Both the position numbers and the translations under genes were made by a program. From Sphingopyxis sp. USTB-05 (GTDB lineage: Bacteria; Pseudomonadota; Alphaproteobacteria; Sphingomonadales; Sphingomonadaceae), in the NCBI RefSeq assembly GCF_023822045.1, contig NZ_CP084712.1:1302001-1366000 (forward strand): DNA of 64,000 nt, given 5' to 3'. Positions 8,783 through 19,060 of the stretch are shown in pieces; position 1 is the stretch's first letter; every line of letters starts with the position of its first letter. The notes under the pieces are model-generated. The model made no database searches. It had not been told where the DNA came from and worked only from the letters and a program-made list of their open reading frames with translations.

Positions 8783-11767
8783 ATGCGGGCGTCTCAAAAG
8801 CAATGGCTTGCGAAATTTCTGGTCGGTACGTCGGCACTGTCCTTGATGGGCGTTGCGCAAGCGGCGGTCGCACAGGAAGCGCCAGCCGAGGGTGAGGTGA
8901 ATGGCGACGAGATCGTCGTGACCGGCATTCGCGCCAGCCTTGCCGCATCGGCCGATATCAAGCGCGAGGCGCAGGGCGTCGTCGATGCGATTTCGGCCGA
9001 AGACATCGGCAAATTCCCTGACACCAACCTTGCTGAATCGCTGCAGCGTATTACCGGCGTGTCGATCGACCGTTCGAACGGCGAAGGCTCGCTCGTGACC
9101 GTCCGCGGCTTCGGTCCCGAATTCAACCTGGTTACCCTGAACGGTCGCCAGATGCCGACCGCGCTGATCGGCGATGGCGGCAGCGCGCCGTCGTCGCGCT
9201 CGTTCGACTTCGACAATATTGCGTCCGAAGGCATCGCGGGAGTCGAAGTCTATAAGAGCGGTCGCGTCACGATGGAATCGGGCGGGATCGGTTCGGTCAT
9301 CAATCTCCGGACGCCGCGTCCGCTCGACAGGCCGGGGCTGCGCGGTAGCCTGGCGGTCAAGGGTGTGTATGATTCGTCGCGCAACCAAGGCAATCCGATC
9401 ACGCCCGAAGTTTCGGGCATTCTCAGCACCACCTTTGCGAACGACACGATCGGCATTCTGATCACCGGTTCGTACCAGAAGCGCAAATCGAGCGAGAATA
9501 ACGCCAATGTCGGCTGGCGTGACGGCTATCTGGGCAGCGAGAATAATTGGGGTTCGCTGGCGCAGCCGGGTACGCCGCGTGCGGCGAATATTACAAATCG
9601 GCCCGATCCGACCGATGTTTACCAGGTCCCGCAGAACGCGTCCTACGACCTCAACGACGTCAATCGCGAGCGCATCAACGGACAGGCAGTTCTGCAATTC
9701 CGACCCAGCGACGCATTTACCGCGACGATCGATTATACCTATGCACGCAACACCGTGGAAACGCGAAACAGCAATGTTGGCGTCTGGTTCAACCACGAAG
9801 ATACGTCGAGTGCATGGACCGATGGACCCGTGGCTGGCCCGCTCTTCTACACCGAGCGGTTCGCCGCGCCGACCGGCGTTCCCGGACCGAACGCGCTCTA
9901 TGGCGGCAAGGATCTGTCGTACAGCGGAGCGCTGACCGAGAATCGGGCGGAAAATAAGTCGCTCGGCGTGAACCTGGAATGGAACGGGCCCGGCGGCGTT
10001 ACCTTCGAACTCGACGGCCACCATTCGACGGCGGCCGTCAATCCGGTCAATCGCTTCGGGTCGAGCATGTCGCTGGGCAATGCGGTATTCGGCGTCCAGA
10101 ATCAGACGATCAATTTTGAGAACGACCTGCCGGTTATTTCTTACGGGATGTACCCGGGCATCGATCCGCTGAATGCCTCGCTGATTACGCCGACAGGCAA
10201 TGCCTTCCGCAATGCCATTTTCCGCAACCGCATCAACCAGGTGCAGTTGCGCGGCAAATATGATCATGACGGCGGCTTCCTCGACAGCATCGATTTCGGC
10301 GTGTCCTATGTGGACAGCAAAGTGCGTTCGGCATTTGGTACAATCCAGAACGACGACACTTGGGGAGGCGCAGGTCCGGCATCGAGCATTCCGGACGATA
10401 TTTTCTCCCTGGTGACGCTGCCGGACAAATTCCCTGGGCTTGCTCAGCCGGGGATGATCGGAAGTTTCTATACTTTCGATTTCGAGCGGATGGCCGATCT
10501 CGTCGAGCAGAATTTCCAGACGTGCAGCAACCCCGCGACGGGTTCGGCGCAGCCGGGCACATGTCTGGCGAACTTCAACACCGATCGGCGCATTTCCGAA
10601 AGGACGCTGGCGCCCTATCTGCAGGTCGCAACGGTATTCGACCTTTTCGAGAATCCGGCGCACCTCGTTGCAGGCATTCGTTACGAAACGACGGATATTT
10701 CCTCGTCAGCGCTGGTGCCGGTTCCCGTCACCACCACCTGGGTGGGCGACAATGAGTTCAACGTCGTATTTTCGGGCGACAGCGATTTCACCCGCTTCAA
10801 GGGATCCTATGATAATTGGCTGCCCGCAGTCGACTTCGACATCTCGCCTATGGAAGATGTCAAACTGCGTGCGTCGTACAGTCACACCATTGCACGCCCC
10901 AGCTATGACCTGATGCAGGGCGGGCGCACGATCGACACTTTGTTCCGCGTTGGCGGCGGTGGCGGCGCGCAGGGTAATCCAGGGCTGATCCCGTACAAGT
11001 CGAAGAATATCGACCTGTCTGCCGAATGGTATTATGCGCCCGACAGCTATATTTCGGCGGGCTATTTCCACAAGGATGTGAGCAACTTCATATCCTCGAC
11101 CCGCATCGACAGCAGTGCGTTCGGATTGACCACGCCGGTGGAAGGACCGCGATGGAACGCCGCTTTGGCAGCATTGGGTGCGAATGCGACTGTGGCGCAA
11201 ATCCGCCAATATATCATCACCAACTTCCCCAGCACGGTGACGGGCAATATCATCAACGCCGCGCCGGGCGATCCGCTGGTCAATTTCGAAATCACCACGC
11301 CGGTCAACAGCGATCAGACCGCCTCGCTCAACGGATGGGAGTTCGCGCTCCAACACAGCTTCTGGGAAACCGGTTTTGGTGTGATCCTGAACTATACCAT
11401 CGTCAACGGCGATGCGACTTACGACAATACGCAGCCCTCTACGGTGGCGCAGTTCGCGCTGGTGGGTCTTAGCGATACGGCCAACGCCGTTGCCTTCTAC
11501 GACAAGGGACCGATCCAGGCGCGCGTGGCGTGGAACTGGCGCGACAAGTTCCTTTCGGGAACGGGCCCCAATCCGACCTATACCGAGGCGTATTGGCAGA
11601 TCGATGCAAGTGCGAGCTATGAATTCATCCCCGGGCTCACAGCGTTTGTCGAGGCGATCAACTTGACCGGCGAAGGGCAGCGTAAGCACCTGAGGCATGA
11701 AAATAACGTCACCTTCGTATCGCCCGGCTTCGCCCGCTATGCGGCAGGGGTCAGGTTCAGCTTCTAA
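8783..11767 (+). CDS. TonB-dependent receptor, carbohydrate-locus type
   Basis: Outer-membrane active transporter of 994 residues. The start at 8783 is chosen because GGAGGA (8771-8776) ends six bases upstream; the ATG at 8777 would be only one base from it. A signal peptide (about 1-30, ending in VAQA) is followed by EIVVTGIRASLAAS, the plug domain with DIGKFPDTNLAESLQRITGV, and a long barrel ending in RYAAGVRFSF with the C-terminal Phe typical of outer-membrane proteins. The pattern fits the Xanthomonas/Caulobacter TonB receptor subfamily (TIGR01782-like). Its neighbours (SapC, halogenase-like, GH3, MFS) point to an oligosaccharide ligand, possibly a beta-glucoside; the ligand is inference. 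Confidence 0.92.
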   Translation: MRASQKQWLAKFLVGTSALSLMGVAQAAVAQEAPAEGEVNGDEIVVTGIRASLAASADIKREAQGVVDAISAEDIGKFPDTNLAESLQRITGVSIDRSNGEGSLVTVRGFGPEFNLVTLNGRQMPTALIGDGGSAPSSRSFDFDNIASEGIAGVEVYKSGRVTMESGGIGSVINLRTPRPLDRPGLRGSLAVKGVYDSSRNQGNPITPEVSGILSTTFANDTIGILITGSYQKRKSSENNANVGWRDGYLGSENNWGSLAQPGTPRAANITNRPDPTDVYQVPQNASYDLNDVNRERINGQAVLQFRPSDAFTATIDYTYARNTVETRNSNVGVWFNHEDTSSAWTDGPVAGPLFYTERFAAPTGVPGPNALYGGKDLSYSGALTENRAENKSLGVNLEWNGPGGVTFELDGHHSTAAVNPVNRFGSSMSLGNAVFGVQNQTINFENDLPVISYGMYPGIDPLNASLITPTGNAFRNAIFRNRINQVQLRGKYDHDGGFLDSIDFGVSYVDSKVRSAFGTIQNDDTWGGAGPASSIPDDIFSLVTLPDKFPGLAQPGMIGSFYTFDFERMADLVEQNFQTCSNPATGSAQPGTCLANFNTDRRISERTLAPYLQVATVFDLFENPAHLVAGIRYETTDISSSALVPVPVTTTWVGDNEFNVVFSGDSDFTRFKGSYDNWLPAVDFDISPMEDVKLRASYSHTIARPSYDLMQGGRTIDTLFRVGGGGGAQGNPGLIPYKSKNIDLSAEWYYAPDSYISAGYFHKDVSNFISSTRIDSSAFGLTTPVEGPRWNAALAALGANATVAQIRQYIITNFPSTVTGNIINAAPGDPLVNFEITTPVNSDQTASLNGWEFALQHSFWETGFGVILNYTIVNGDATYDNTQPSTVAQFALVGLSDTANAVAFYDKGPIQARVAWNWRDKFLSGTGPNPTYTEAYWQIDASASYEFIPGLTAFVEAINLTGEGQRKHLRHENNVTFVSPGFARYAAGVRFSF

Positions 11768-11872
11768 GGCGGGTGGGCCATTTCCGCCGGGTCGCAGGCA
11801 AGAGGGTCGCGCCTTTCGGGGTGCGGCTCTTTTGCGTGACGGCGACGGCAAGCTGGCTTAGGATCGACGGTA

Positions 11873-13402
11873 ATGAATAGCGCGATCGAGAGGGTTGTCA
11901 TCGTGGGCGGCGGCACCGCCGGCTGGCTCGCGGCTTGCCGCCTCGCCAGTGCGCGACGTTCCGCAAAGATCGAAGTCACACTGATCGAGGCGCCCGACAT
12001 TCCGACGATCGGCGTTGGGGAGGGGACCTGGCCGACGATGCGCGCGACGCTGTCGGCGATCGGAATCGGCGAGGCCGAGTTTCTCGCCGCCTGCGACGGA
12101 TCGTTCAAGCAGGGATCGCGGTTCGACCGCTGGGTTACCGGGGCCGAGGGCGATAGCTATCTGCACCCGTTCACATCCCCGCCCGCCGCGCCTGTTGCCG
12201 AATTGCTCGCGGCGTGGCAGGCAGGCGCGCCGGACCTGCCGTTCGCGGCGGCAATGACGGCGCAGGCGCATGTGTGCGACCTGCACCTCGCGCCGCGTCA
12301 GCGCGCGATGCCCGACTATCAGGGCGCGGCGAATTACGCCTATCATCTCGATGCCGGAAAATTTGCGGCGCTGCTCGCGGCGCATGCGGTGCAGCGGCTT
12401 GGCGTGCGGCACATATCGGACCATGTCGTCGATGTGGCGCGCGACGATGATGGCGGCATCGCTTCGGTCGCGACGCGTCAGAACGGCGATATCGCTGGCG
12501 ACCTGTTTATCGATTGCAGCGGGCATGCTGCGCTGCTGATCGGGGGGCATCTGGGCGTCGAGTGGATCGACCGCGGCGACACATTGTTCAACGATCGCGC
12601 GCTCGCGGCGCAGGTCCCGGTGGCCGCCGGCAGTCCGATCGCGTCGCAGACGGTTTCGACCGCCCATGCTGCAGGTTGGATCTGGGACATCGGTCTGCCG
12701 GGACGCCGCGGCGTAGGCTGCGTCTATTCCAGTCGCTTTATGACTGACGATGCGGCGGAGGCGACGTTGCGCGCCTATATCGCCCGCGTCCTGCCGGATG
12801 CGCCTGCGGTGCCGGCGCGGAGGCTAAGCTTTCCGACCGGGCATCGGGCGCGGTTCTGGGAGGGAAATTGCATTGCCGTCGGCCTGTCGGCGGGCTTTAT
12901 CGAACCGCTCGAGGCATCCGCGATCGTGATGATCGAATTGTCGCTGAACGCGCTGATCGACAATTTCCCGGTACGCCGCGGCGCCATGCCGATTCACGCC
13001 GAACGCTTCAATGAATTATTCTGCTATCGCTGGGATCGCATCGTTGAATTCCTCAAGCTTCATTATGCGCTGAGCCGGCGCGAAGAACCCTATTGGCTCG
13101 CGCAGCGCGACCCGGCCCATATGCCGCCGAGCCTTTCCGCGATGCTGGAGCTGTGGCGCGACCAGCCACCGTCGCTATGGGATTTTCCGCGCGTTGACGA
13201 GATTTTCTCGGCCGAAAGTCACCAATATATTCTCTACGGCATGGGCTATCCGGTGCCGCCCGGTGTGCCCATGAGTGAGCGGGCGGTCGCCTTGCTTGCC
13301 GAAAATCGGCAGCGCGCGCGCGCGCTCGTCGCGGCGTTGCCCGCCAATCGCGATTATCTCGATGCCCTCGCGACGAGCGCACATAATGCCGCCGTGCGAT
13401 AG
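11873..13402 (+). CDS. Tryptophan-halogenase-like flavoprotein (first copy)
   Basis: A 509-residue member of the flavin-dependent tryptophan halogenase family. The FAD-binding GGGTAGW lies at about residues 10-16, [10 protein letters not shown] near 46, and the [11 protein letters not shown] segment mid-protein. The hallmark halogenase motif WxWxIP is degenerate here, reading WIWDIGLP (about residue 264). Members next to TonB receptors and SapC genes are common in Caulobacterales, Sphingomonadales and Xanthomonadales carbohydrate loci, and their reaction is unknown. True halogenation is therefore not assumed. A second, more canonical copy is at 15155. Confidence 0.85.
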   Translation: MNSAIERVVIVGGGTAGWLAACRLASARRSAKIEVTLIEAPDIPTIGVGEGTWPTMRATLSAIGIGEAEFLAACDGSFKQGSRFDRWVTGAEGDSYLHPFTSPPAAPVAELLAAWQAGAPDLPFAAAMTAQAHVCDLHLAPRQRAMPDYQGAANYAYHLDAGKFAALLAAHAVQRLGVRHISDHVVDVARDDDGGIASVATRQNGDIAGDLFIDCSGHAALLIGGHLGVEWIDRGDTLFNDRALAAQVPVAAGSPIASQTVSTAHAAGWIWDIGLPGRRGVGCVYSSRFMTDDAAEATLRAYIARVLPDAPAVPARRLSFPTGHRARFWEGNCIAVGLSAGFIEPLEASAIVMIELSLNALIDNFPVRRGAMPIHAERFNELFCYRWDRIVEFLKLHYALSRREEPYWLAQRDPAHMPPSLSAMLELWRDQPPSLWDFPRVDEIFSAESHQYILYGMGYPVPPGVPMSERAVALLAENRQRARALVAALPANRDYLDALATSAHNAAVR

Positions 13403-13414
13403 GAAAGGAATTTG

Positions 13415-14134
13415 ATGACCCGCCACGCCGTCCTCGACAACAAGACCCACCGCGACCTGCGCATCCGGACCGATGCGGGGGCGGAACTGGGCGACGACAT
13501 CATGGCGACGCTGACGGTGCCGAGCGAATTCCGGCGCGTGCAGGCGCATTTCCCGATCCTGTTTCGCCGTGAAACCGGGCGCGAGGATTTCTCGGCGCTG
13601 GCGATGTTCGGCTTCCAGAATGGCGAAAATCTGTTCCTCGACGGCAAAGGGTGGGATGCGCGTTATCGCCCGCTGTCGGTCGCAATCCAGCCCTTTCTCA
13701 TCGGGCGTCCAGCCAACGGCGACGGTCCGGCACAGGTGCATATAGACATGGGCCACCCGCGTATCGCTGCGGCGAGCGAGGGGGTTCGGCTGTTCGACGT
13801 CGATGGCAACGCGACGCCCTATCTCGACGAGGTCGTCGAGCGGCTCGGCGACCTCGACGAAGGCTATCGCGAGAGTGGCGCCTTCTATGACGCGCTGCTG
13901 GCGTATGACCTGCTCGAACCCTTCAGCCTTGAGGTGACCCTCGACGACGGATCGATCCATTCGCTCGTCGGCTTCCACATCATCGACGAGGCAAAGCTGC
14001 GCGCGCTCGATGGCGAGGCGCTCGGCAAGCTCCATGAGGCGGGGCACCTGATGCCGATGTTCATGGCGCTCGCGTCGCTGTCGCAGCTTTCGGAGCTCGT
14101 CGGACGCAAGAACCGCAGGCTGGCCGGTGGCTGA
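13415..14134 (+). CDS. SapC family protein
   Basis: A 239-residue cytoplasmic protein without signal peptide or membrane helix. Recognisable SapC-family features are the early LRIRTDAG segment, the VPSEFRRVQAHFPILFRR block (about residues 34-51) and the long charged C-terminal half. AGGAAAGGAA sits just before the ATG at 13415. SapC-like proteins accompany TonB receptors and halogenase-like proteins in this clade; the biochemical role is unknown. It overlaps the next gene by eight bases. Confidence 0.82.
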   Translation: MTRHAVLDNKTHRDLRIRTDAGAELGDDIMATLTVPSEFRRVQAHFPILFRRETGREDFSALAMFGFQNGENLFLDGKGWDARYRPLSVAIQPFLIGRPANGDGPAQVHIDMGHPRIAAASEGVRLFDVDGNATPYLDEVVERLGDLDEGYRESGAFYDALLAYDLLEPFSLEVTLDDGSIHSLVGFHIIDEAKLRALDGEALGKLHEAGHLMPMFMALASLSQLSELVGRKNRRLAGG

Positions 14135-15158
14135 GCGCGACCGCGCCATTTACGACCGCCTCGCGCCCGTGCCCGAGCGCGAATGGAATAAGGGGGCGGG
14201 GCTCGACGCGTTGCTGGAAGGCGCGCGCGAGCCCTTTGTCCTTCGCGGGCTGGCGGTCGACTGGCCGCTGGTCGAAGCAGGCAAAAGGTCCGGTCGCGAT
14301 GCCCGGCGCTATTTGCTGGAGCACGCGCGCGACCGTCCGTTCAAGGTGTCGATCGGCGCACCGGGGCACGACGGGCGGCTGTTCTACGACGCTGGGATGG
14401 AGATGAATTTCCGGATCGGGACGGGCAAGCTTGCCGACATCTTCGGCGGAATCGATACGGCCGAAGAGCGTGGCGAAAACCGCACAGTCTATCTCGCGTC
14501 CATCGACATACTCTCGCATTTCGACGGGCTCGATGAAGCGAATTCGGTCGATCTGGGTACGCGTGACCCGCTGAAGAGCATCTGGATCGGCACGCGCACC
14601 AAGATCGCCGCGCACAATGATTTTCCTGACAATCTTGCCTGCTGCGCGGTGGGCCGCCGCCGCTTTACGCTGTTCCCGCCGAGCGCCTTTCGCAACCTTT
14701 ATCTGGGTCCCATCGACAATACGCCTGCGGGCCGCGTCGTCAGCATGGTCGATTTCGACGCCCCGGACCTGGCCGCGCACCCGCGCTTCGTCGATGCGAT
14801 GGCCGAAGCGCAGACCGTCGAACTGGAACCCGGCGATGCGATCTTCATTCCATCGATGTGGTGGCACCATGTCGAGGGGCTCGCGGACTTCAACATCCTG
14901 GTCAATTATTGGTGGCGGCGTACGCCGGCCTGGCTCGGTCAACCGCAGGCCGCGCTCAATCACGCGATCCTCGCGATCCGCGACTTGCCGCCAGAGGACA
15001 AGGCGATCTGGCGCGAACAGTTCAACCATTATGTCTTCGACAATGACGCCAGCGTCACCGACCATATTCCCGAAACCGCGCGCAGCATCCTAGCCCCGCT
15101 CACGTCCGAGACGGCGGGCCGGCTGCGCGCCTTTTTGCTGAGGGCTTTGAGTAAATGA
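14127..15158 (+). CDS. Cupin_8/JmjC-like Fe(II) oxygenase-family protein
   Basis: A 343-residue protein with a GTG start overlapping sapC. It has the cupin_8 (JmjC-type) iron site: HND in the motif AAHNDFPDNLACCAVG (about residues 167-182) with FTLFPPSAF after it, and the second His region in FIPSMWWHHVEGLADFN (about 240-257). This family includes 2-oxoglutarate dioxygenases that hydroxylate proteins. In TonB-receptor loci it always travels with SapC and halogenase-like proteins. Its substrate is unknown. Confidence 0.83.
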   Translation: MAERDRAIYDRLAPVPEREWNKGAGLDALLEGAREPFVLRGLAVDWPLVEAGKRSGRDARRYLLEHARDRPFKVSIGAPGHDGRLFYDAGMEMNFRIGTGKLADIFGGIDTAEERGENRTVYLASIDILSHFDGLDEANSVDLGTRDPLKSIWIGTRTKIAAHNDFPDNLACCAVGRRRFTLFPPSAFRNLYLGPIDNTPAGRVVSMVDFDAPDLAAHPRFVDAMAEAQTVELEPGDAIFIPSMWWHHVEGLADFNILVNYWWRRTPAWLGQPQAALNHAILAIRDLPPEDKAIWREQFNHYVFDNDASVTDHIPETARSILAPLTSETAGRLRAFLLRALSK

Positions 15159-16651
15159 GCGACAAGAAACCTGTCCGCGTCGTCATCGCTGGCGGCGGCA
15201 CCGCCGGCTGGATGATGGCGGCCGCGATCGCGCGCACGATGGGACAAACGGTCGACCTGACGCTCGTAGAATCCGAACAGATCGGGACGATCGGCGTGGG
15301 CGAGTCCACCATCCCGCCGCTCGTCAATTTCAACCGCATCCTTGGCATTCCCGAAACCGAATTCATGCGCGCGACGCAGGCGACCTTCAAACTGGGCATA
15401 TTGTTCGACAATTGGAAGCATGACGGCGATAGTTATTTTCACAGCTTTGGTCTGTCGGGAAAGGATCATTGGTCGGCGGGCTTCCAGCATTTCTGGCTCA
15501 ACGCGCGCGAGCGCGGGCATGAACAGCCCTACAGCGATTATTGCCTCGAACTCGTCGCAGGGATGGAAGGCAAGTTCGCACATCTGCCCGAAGAGCGGAT
15601 GAACTATGCCTATCATGTCGACGCGACGCTTTACGGCCGCTTCCTGCGCAAGTTGGCCGAGACCGACGGTTGCAAGCGCGTCGAGGGCAAGATCGCGCGC
15701 GTCGAACTCGACGGCGAGAGCGGTGATATCGCGGCGCTGCATCTTGACGGCGACCGGCGCATCGAAGGCGACATGTTCGTCGATTGCACCGGCTTTCGCG
15801 GGCTGCTGATCGACGGCGCGCTGCATGCGGGGTTCGAGGATTGGAGCCACTGGCTGCCGAATGACAGCGCGATCGCCGTGCAGTCGAAGCATCTCGGCCC
15901 GCCGCAGCCCTATACGCAGGCGATCGCGCACGACGCCGGTTGGCAATGGCGCATTCCGCTGCAGCATCGCATGGGCGCGGGCATCGTTTATTCGAGCGGC
16001 TATCTGTCGCGTGACGAAGCCTATGACCGGCTGATGGGCAGCGTCGGCGAGCCGTTGATCGAACCGTTCGATATCAAGTTCAAGGGCGGCGTGCGGCGCA
16101 AGCAATGGTTCCGCAACTGCGTCGCCGTCGGGCTCGCGGGTGGCTTTGTCGAACCGCTGGAGGCGACGACGGTGCATCTGATCCAGCGCGCGGTGCTGCG
16201 CTTTATCCGCTTGATGCCGAACGGGCGCGTCAGCGAGCGCGACGCGCAGGAGTTCAACGATCAGCAGCGGCTCGATATCGAGCAGATCCGCGACTTCGTC
16301 GTGCTGCACTATAAGGCGACCAACCGTCGCGACAGCCCTTTCTGGCGCCACGTCGCGAATATGCCGATCCCGGATTCGCTGCAGCAAAAGATCGAGCTGT
16401 TCCGTGAAACCGGCCGCGTCTTCCGAAAATATGAGGAATTGTTCGCGGAGAATAGCTGGGTGCAGGTGATGATGGGGCAGGGGATCGAACCGCAAAGCTA
16501 TCACCCGATCGCCGATAAGCTGCGTGACGATGAGGTCGAACGCCTGTTCCAGTCGATACGCGACAATATCGCCCAGACGGTGGCGACGCTGCCCGAGCAT
16601 CACGCCTATGTCGCGCGCTATTGCGGCGCCGAGGAACCGAAGGCGGCATGA
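15155..16651 (+). CDS. Tryptophan-halogenase-like flavoprotein (second copy)
   Basis: A 498-residue paralogue of the product at 11873, overlapping the cupin gene by four bases. It has GGGTAGWMM (about 12-20), VGESTIPPLVNF (about 49-60) and the canonical WQWRIPLQHRMG motif (about residue 267), plus GLAGGFVEPLEATTVHLIQ near the C-terminal third. It keeps the WxWxIP motif that blocks monooxygenase activity in real halogenases, unlike the first copy. Halide use cannot be deduced from sequence alone. Confidence 0.87.
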   Translation: MSDKKPVRVVIAGGGTAGWMMAAAIARTMGQTVDLTLVESEQIGTIGVGESTIPPLVNFNRILGIPETEFMRATQATFKLGILFDNWKHDGDSYFHSFGLSGKDHWSAGFQHFWLNARERGHEQPYSDYCLELVAGMEGKFAHLPEERMNYAYHVDATLYGRFLRKLAETDGCKRVEGKIARVELDGESGDIAALHLDGDRRIEGDMFVDCTGFRGLLIDGALHAGFEDWSHWLPNDSAIAVQSKHLGPPQPYTQAIAHDAGWQWRIPLQHRMGAGIVYSSGYLSRDEAYDRLMGSVGEPLIEPFDIKFKGGVRRKQWFRNCVAVGLAGGFVEPLEATTVHLIQRAVLRFIRLMPNGRVSERDAQEFNDQQRLDIEQIRDFVVLHYKATNRRDSPFWRHVANMPIPDSLQQKIELFRETGRVFRKYEELFAENSWVQVMMGQGIEPQSYHPIADKLRDDEVERLFQSIRDNIAQTVATLPEHHAYVARYCGAEEPKAA

Positions 16652-16763
16652 ACGTCGCTCGCCGGGAATATCGGCAAATTATGGAAGCAGAATGGCTTCG
16701 CGGCTGGCATTGTGATGACGATGCGGTTAGCGGTTGCGACACGATAGGGGGCCGGGAAATATA

Positions 16764-17828
16764 ATGGGGCGTCGGCGGCAGTCGGTTACGATCAAGCATG
16801 TTGCAGCCGATGCAGGGGTGTCGCTGCAGACGGTGAGCCGTGTTATCAACAACGAGCCCAACGTCCGGCCCGAGATGAAGGAACGCGTTCAGGCGTCGAT
16901 CGACAAGCTTGGTTACGTCCCGTCGATCGCGGCGCAGCGGATGAGCGGGTCGCGGTCTTATCTGATCCTTGCGATCAACGATCGTGAACGCACGATCGCC
17001 GACTGGCAGGGGCGGCAGGGGGTCGACTGGGTCGACCAAATGCTGCTCGGCGGGATGCTGAAATGCGCCGAATATGGCTACCGCATGATCTTCGAGCTCG
17101 TCGACACGCACAATGATCATGTCGAACGCGAATTGCGCGCGGCAATCGCTGCGCTGCAGCCCGATGGAGTGATCCTGACCCCGCCGCATTCGGACAATCC
17201 GCTGATCGTCGGCCTGCTCGACCAGCAGAAAATCCCGTTCGCGCGCATCGGATCGCGCGGCGGCGTGGCGGGGATCGCGCTGACGATGGACGATGAAGGG
17301 TCAGCACGACGCGCGACGCGGCATCTGATCGATCTTGGTCATGAACGGATCGGCTTTATCGCTGGGTCGTCCGAATATAGCCTCAGCCGCTGGCGCATCG
17401 ACGGCTGGCAGGGCGAAATGGCGGCCGCCGGCCTTGCTACCGACGGCCTGCTCGTCGAGGGCGACTTCACCTTTGCGTCGGGAAGCGTTGCAGCGCGGCA
17501 ATTGCTTGGCGCGGCAAATCCGCCGACGGCAATCATCGCGAGCAGTGACCAGATGGCACTTGCGACGCTGGAGGTGGCGCGTGATCTGGGGTTCGATGTT
17601 CCCGGACAATTGTCGATCGTCAGTTTCGACAATACGCCGGTCGTGCGCTTTACCCAGCCCGCGCTGACCGCGGTAGACCAGCCGGTCGCCGAAACCGCGT
17701 CGCGCGCGGTCGAGCTGATTATCGCGGCGCAGCGAGGCGCTCCGCGCCCCACCGAACCGACGCGCGTGCAAGGCGGGCTTGTCCAGCGCGGGTCCACCGC
17801 AGCGCCGCCTGTCGTCGTCCATGGCTGA
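16764..17828 (+). CDS. LacI family transcriptional regulator
   Basis: A 354-residue repressor-type regulator. The N-terminal helix-turn-helix reads VTIKHVAADAGVSLQTVSRVINNEPNVRPEM (split here as residues about 8-27 and 28-38), followed by the hinge PSIAAQRMSG and a periplasmic-binding-protein-like sugar-sensing domain with AIIASSDQMALATLEVARDLG near the end. An in-frame ATG exists at 16734, but the start at 16764 gives the usual short lead before the helix-turn-helix. It overlaps the MFS gene downstream. Operator-like palindromes at 8696-8731 and 19061-19081 are its likely targets. Confidence 0.93.
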   Translation: MGRRRQSVTIKHVAADAGVSLQTVSRVINNEPNVRPEMKERVQASIDKLGYVPSIAAQRMSGSRSYLILAINDRERTIADWQGRQGVDWVDQMLLGGMLKCAEYGYRMIFELVDTHNDHVERELRAAIAALQPDGVILTPPHSDNPLIVGLLDQQKIPFARIGSRGGVAGIALTMDDEGSARRATRHLIDLGHERIGFIAGSSEYSLSRWRIDGWQGEMAAAGLATDGLLVEGDFTFASGSVAARQLLGAANPPTAIIASSDQMALATLEVARDLGFDVPGQLSIVSFDNTPVVRFTQPALTAVDQPVAETASRAVELIIAAQRGAPRPTEPTRVQGGLVQRGSTAAPPVVVHG

Positions 17829-19014
17829 CGCCGGGACCCCGCGCCGCCAGTCTCTCGTTTTCCTTCTGCTTTATGCGCTCGCGTCGGCGGGGGGCGCGAT
17901 AGCCTATGTTCCCTTTCTGACCATCTGGCTGCCGGGGCGCATGACGCAATTGGCCGGGGCGGCCGATGTCCAGATGCTTGGATATGTCACCTTTTCTGGC
18001 GCGATCGCGGCGAGTGTGGGTGGTATCGGTTTTGGCTGGCTCAGTGACCGGACGGGCAATCGGCGCGGCTGGATTTTGACCGGGCTGGTGCTGACGATCG
18101 CCCTGCTGCTGGCCGTTCCACTGTCGCACGATATCTGGTCGCTGGTGGCGATGATCATTGCCTGGCAACTGACGCTCAACATGATGCTCGGGCCGCTTGC
18201 AGCGTGGGCAGGCGACTGTGTTCCCGACGAACAGAAGGGCCTGCTCGGCGGGCTGCTCGCCTTTTCGCCGGCGCTGGGCGGTTGGTCGGGATGGCTCGTC
18301 ACCTGGCCGGGACTGGTGTCGGCGGAACAGCGGCTCATGGTCATTGCGTTGCTGGTGGCAGCCGCTGTCCTGCCGGTGCTGCTGCTCGGTCGTCCGCGTT
18401 CCTTCCCCGATCTTGTCGCGCCGCCGGTACGCGTTGCGCGCGAGAAGCGGCGGCGACTGAATGGCCCCGCGGTGCGGATGTGGCTTGCGCGCTTGCTCGT
18501 CCAGATCGCCGAGGCGGCGCTGTTCGCCTATCTTTATTTCTGGTTCCGTTCGATCGATCCCGGCATGCACGACAATGAAAAGGCGCGGCTGTTCGGCATG
18601 GCGCTGACGATCGCGATTCCGATCGCCTTGGCGAGCGGCCGATGGGCGGACCGTAATGATCGGCCGTTCGTGCCGCTGGTCGTTGCCGCAGCGGTGTCGA
18701 GCCTTGGCATGGTCGGTATGGCGCTGGCGACGGGGCTCGACGCGGCAAAGGCGAGCTATCTTGTCTTCGGCATCGCTACGACGGTGTTCCTGTCGCTCCA
18801 TAGCAGCCAGACGCTGCGTATCCTGCCGCGTTCTGACCGGCGCGGCCGCGACCTTGGCATCTTCAATCTGACCAACACAGTACCGTCGCTGATCATGCCC
18901 TGGCTGACGATCTCGCTCGTCCCCGGTTTTGGTTTCGACGCGCTGTTCCTGTTGCTTGCGGCGCTCTCCGCGATCGCGGTGCTGCTGCTCGCGACGATGC
19001 CGCGTCTGCGCTGA
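17821..19014 (+). CDS. MFS transporter (probable sugar transporter)
   Basis: A 397-residue, twelve-helix major facilitator protein. It starts at the ATG at 17821, overlapping the last eight bases of the LacI gene, so the two are translationally coupled. The MFS signature between helices 2 and 3 reads GWLSDRTGNRRGW. The central loop (about 195-215) is basic and Arg-rich. Coupling to LacI and the GH3 gene downstream suggests inner-membrane uptake of the sugar released by that enzyme; the substrate is inference. Confidence 0.85.
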   Translation: MADAGTPRRQSLVFLLLYALASAGGAIAYVPFLTIWLPGRMTQLAGAADVQMLGYVTFSGAIAASVGGIGFGWLSDRTGNRRGWILTGLVLTIALLLAVPLSHDIWSLVAMIIAWQLTLNMMLGPLAAWAGDCVPDEQKGLLGGLLAFSPALGGWSGWLVTWPGLVSAEQRLMVIALLVAAAVLPVLLLGRPRSFPDLVAPPVRVAREKRRRLNGPAVRMWLARLLVQIAEAALFAYLYFWFRSIDPGMHDNEKARLFGMALTIAIPIALASGRWADRNDRPFVPLVVAAAVSSLGMVGMALATGLDAAKASYLVFGIATTVFLSLHSSQTLRILPRSDRRGRDLGIFNLTNTVPSLIMPWLTISLVPGFGFDALFLLLAALSAIAVLLLATMPRLR

Positions 19015-19060
19015 CAACTCCGAAAACAGAGCTCTTGCTTTCGTTCATCCACTATGCGAA

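Noticed and set aside
8729..10663. 644-residue open frame on the minus strand
   Set aside because: Fully antisense to the TonB receptor, with no recognisable motif or start signal.
11873..16651. Reading the two flavoproteins as a halogenated natural-product cluster
   Set aside because: No biosynthetic core enzyme is present, one copy has lost WxWxIP, and the SapC/TonB-receptor/GH3 context points to carbohydrate loci where these proteins are common with unknown chemistry.
16734..16763. ATG at 16734 as the start of the LacI gene
   Set aside because: It would add ten residues unlike LacI N termini; ATG at 16764 places the helix-turn-helix at its usual distance from the start.
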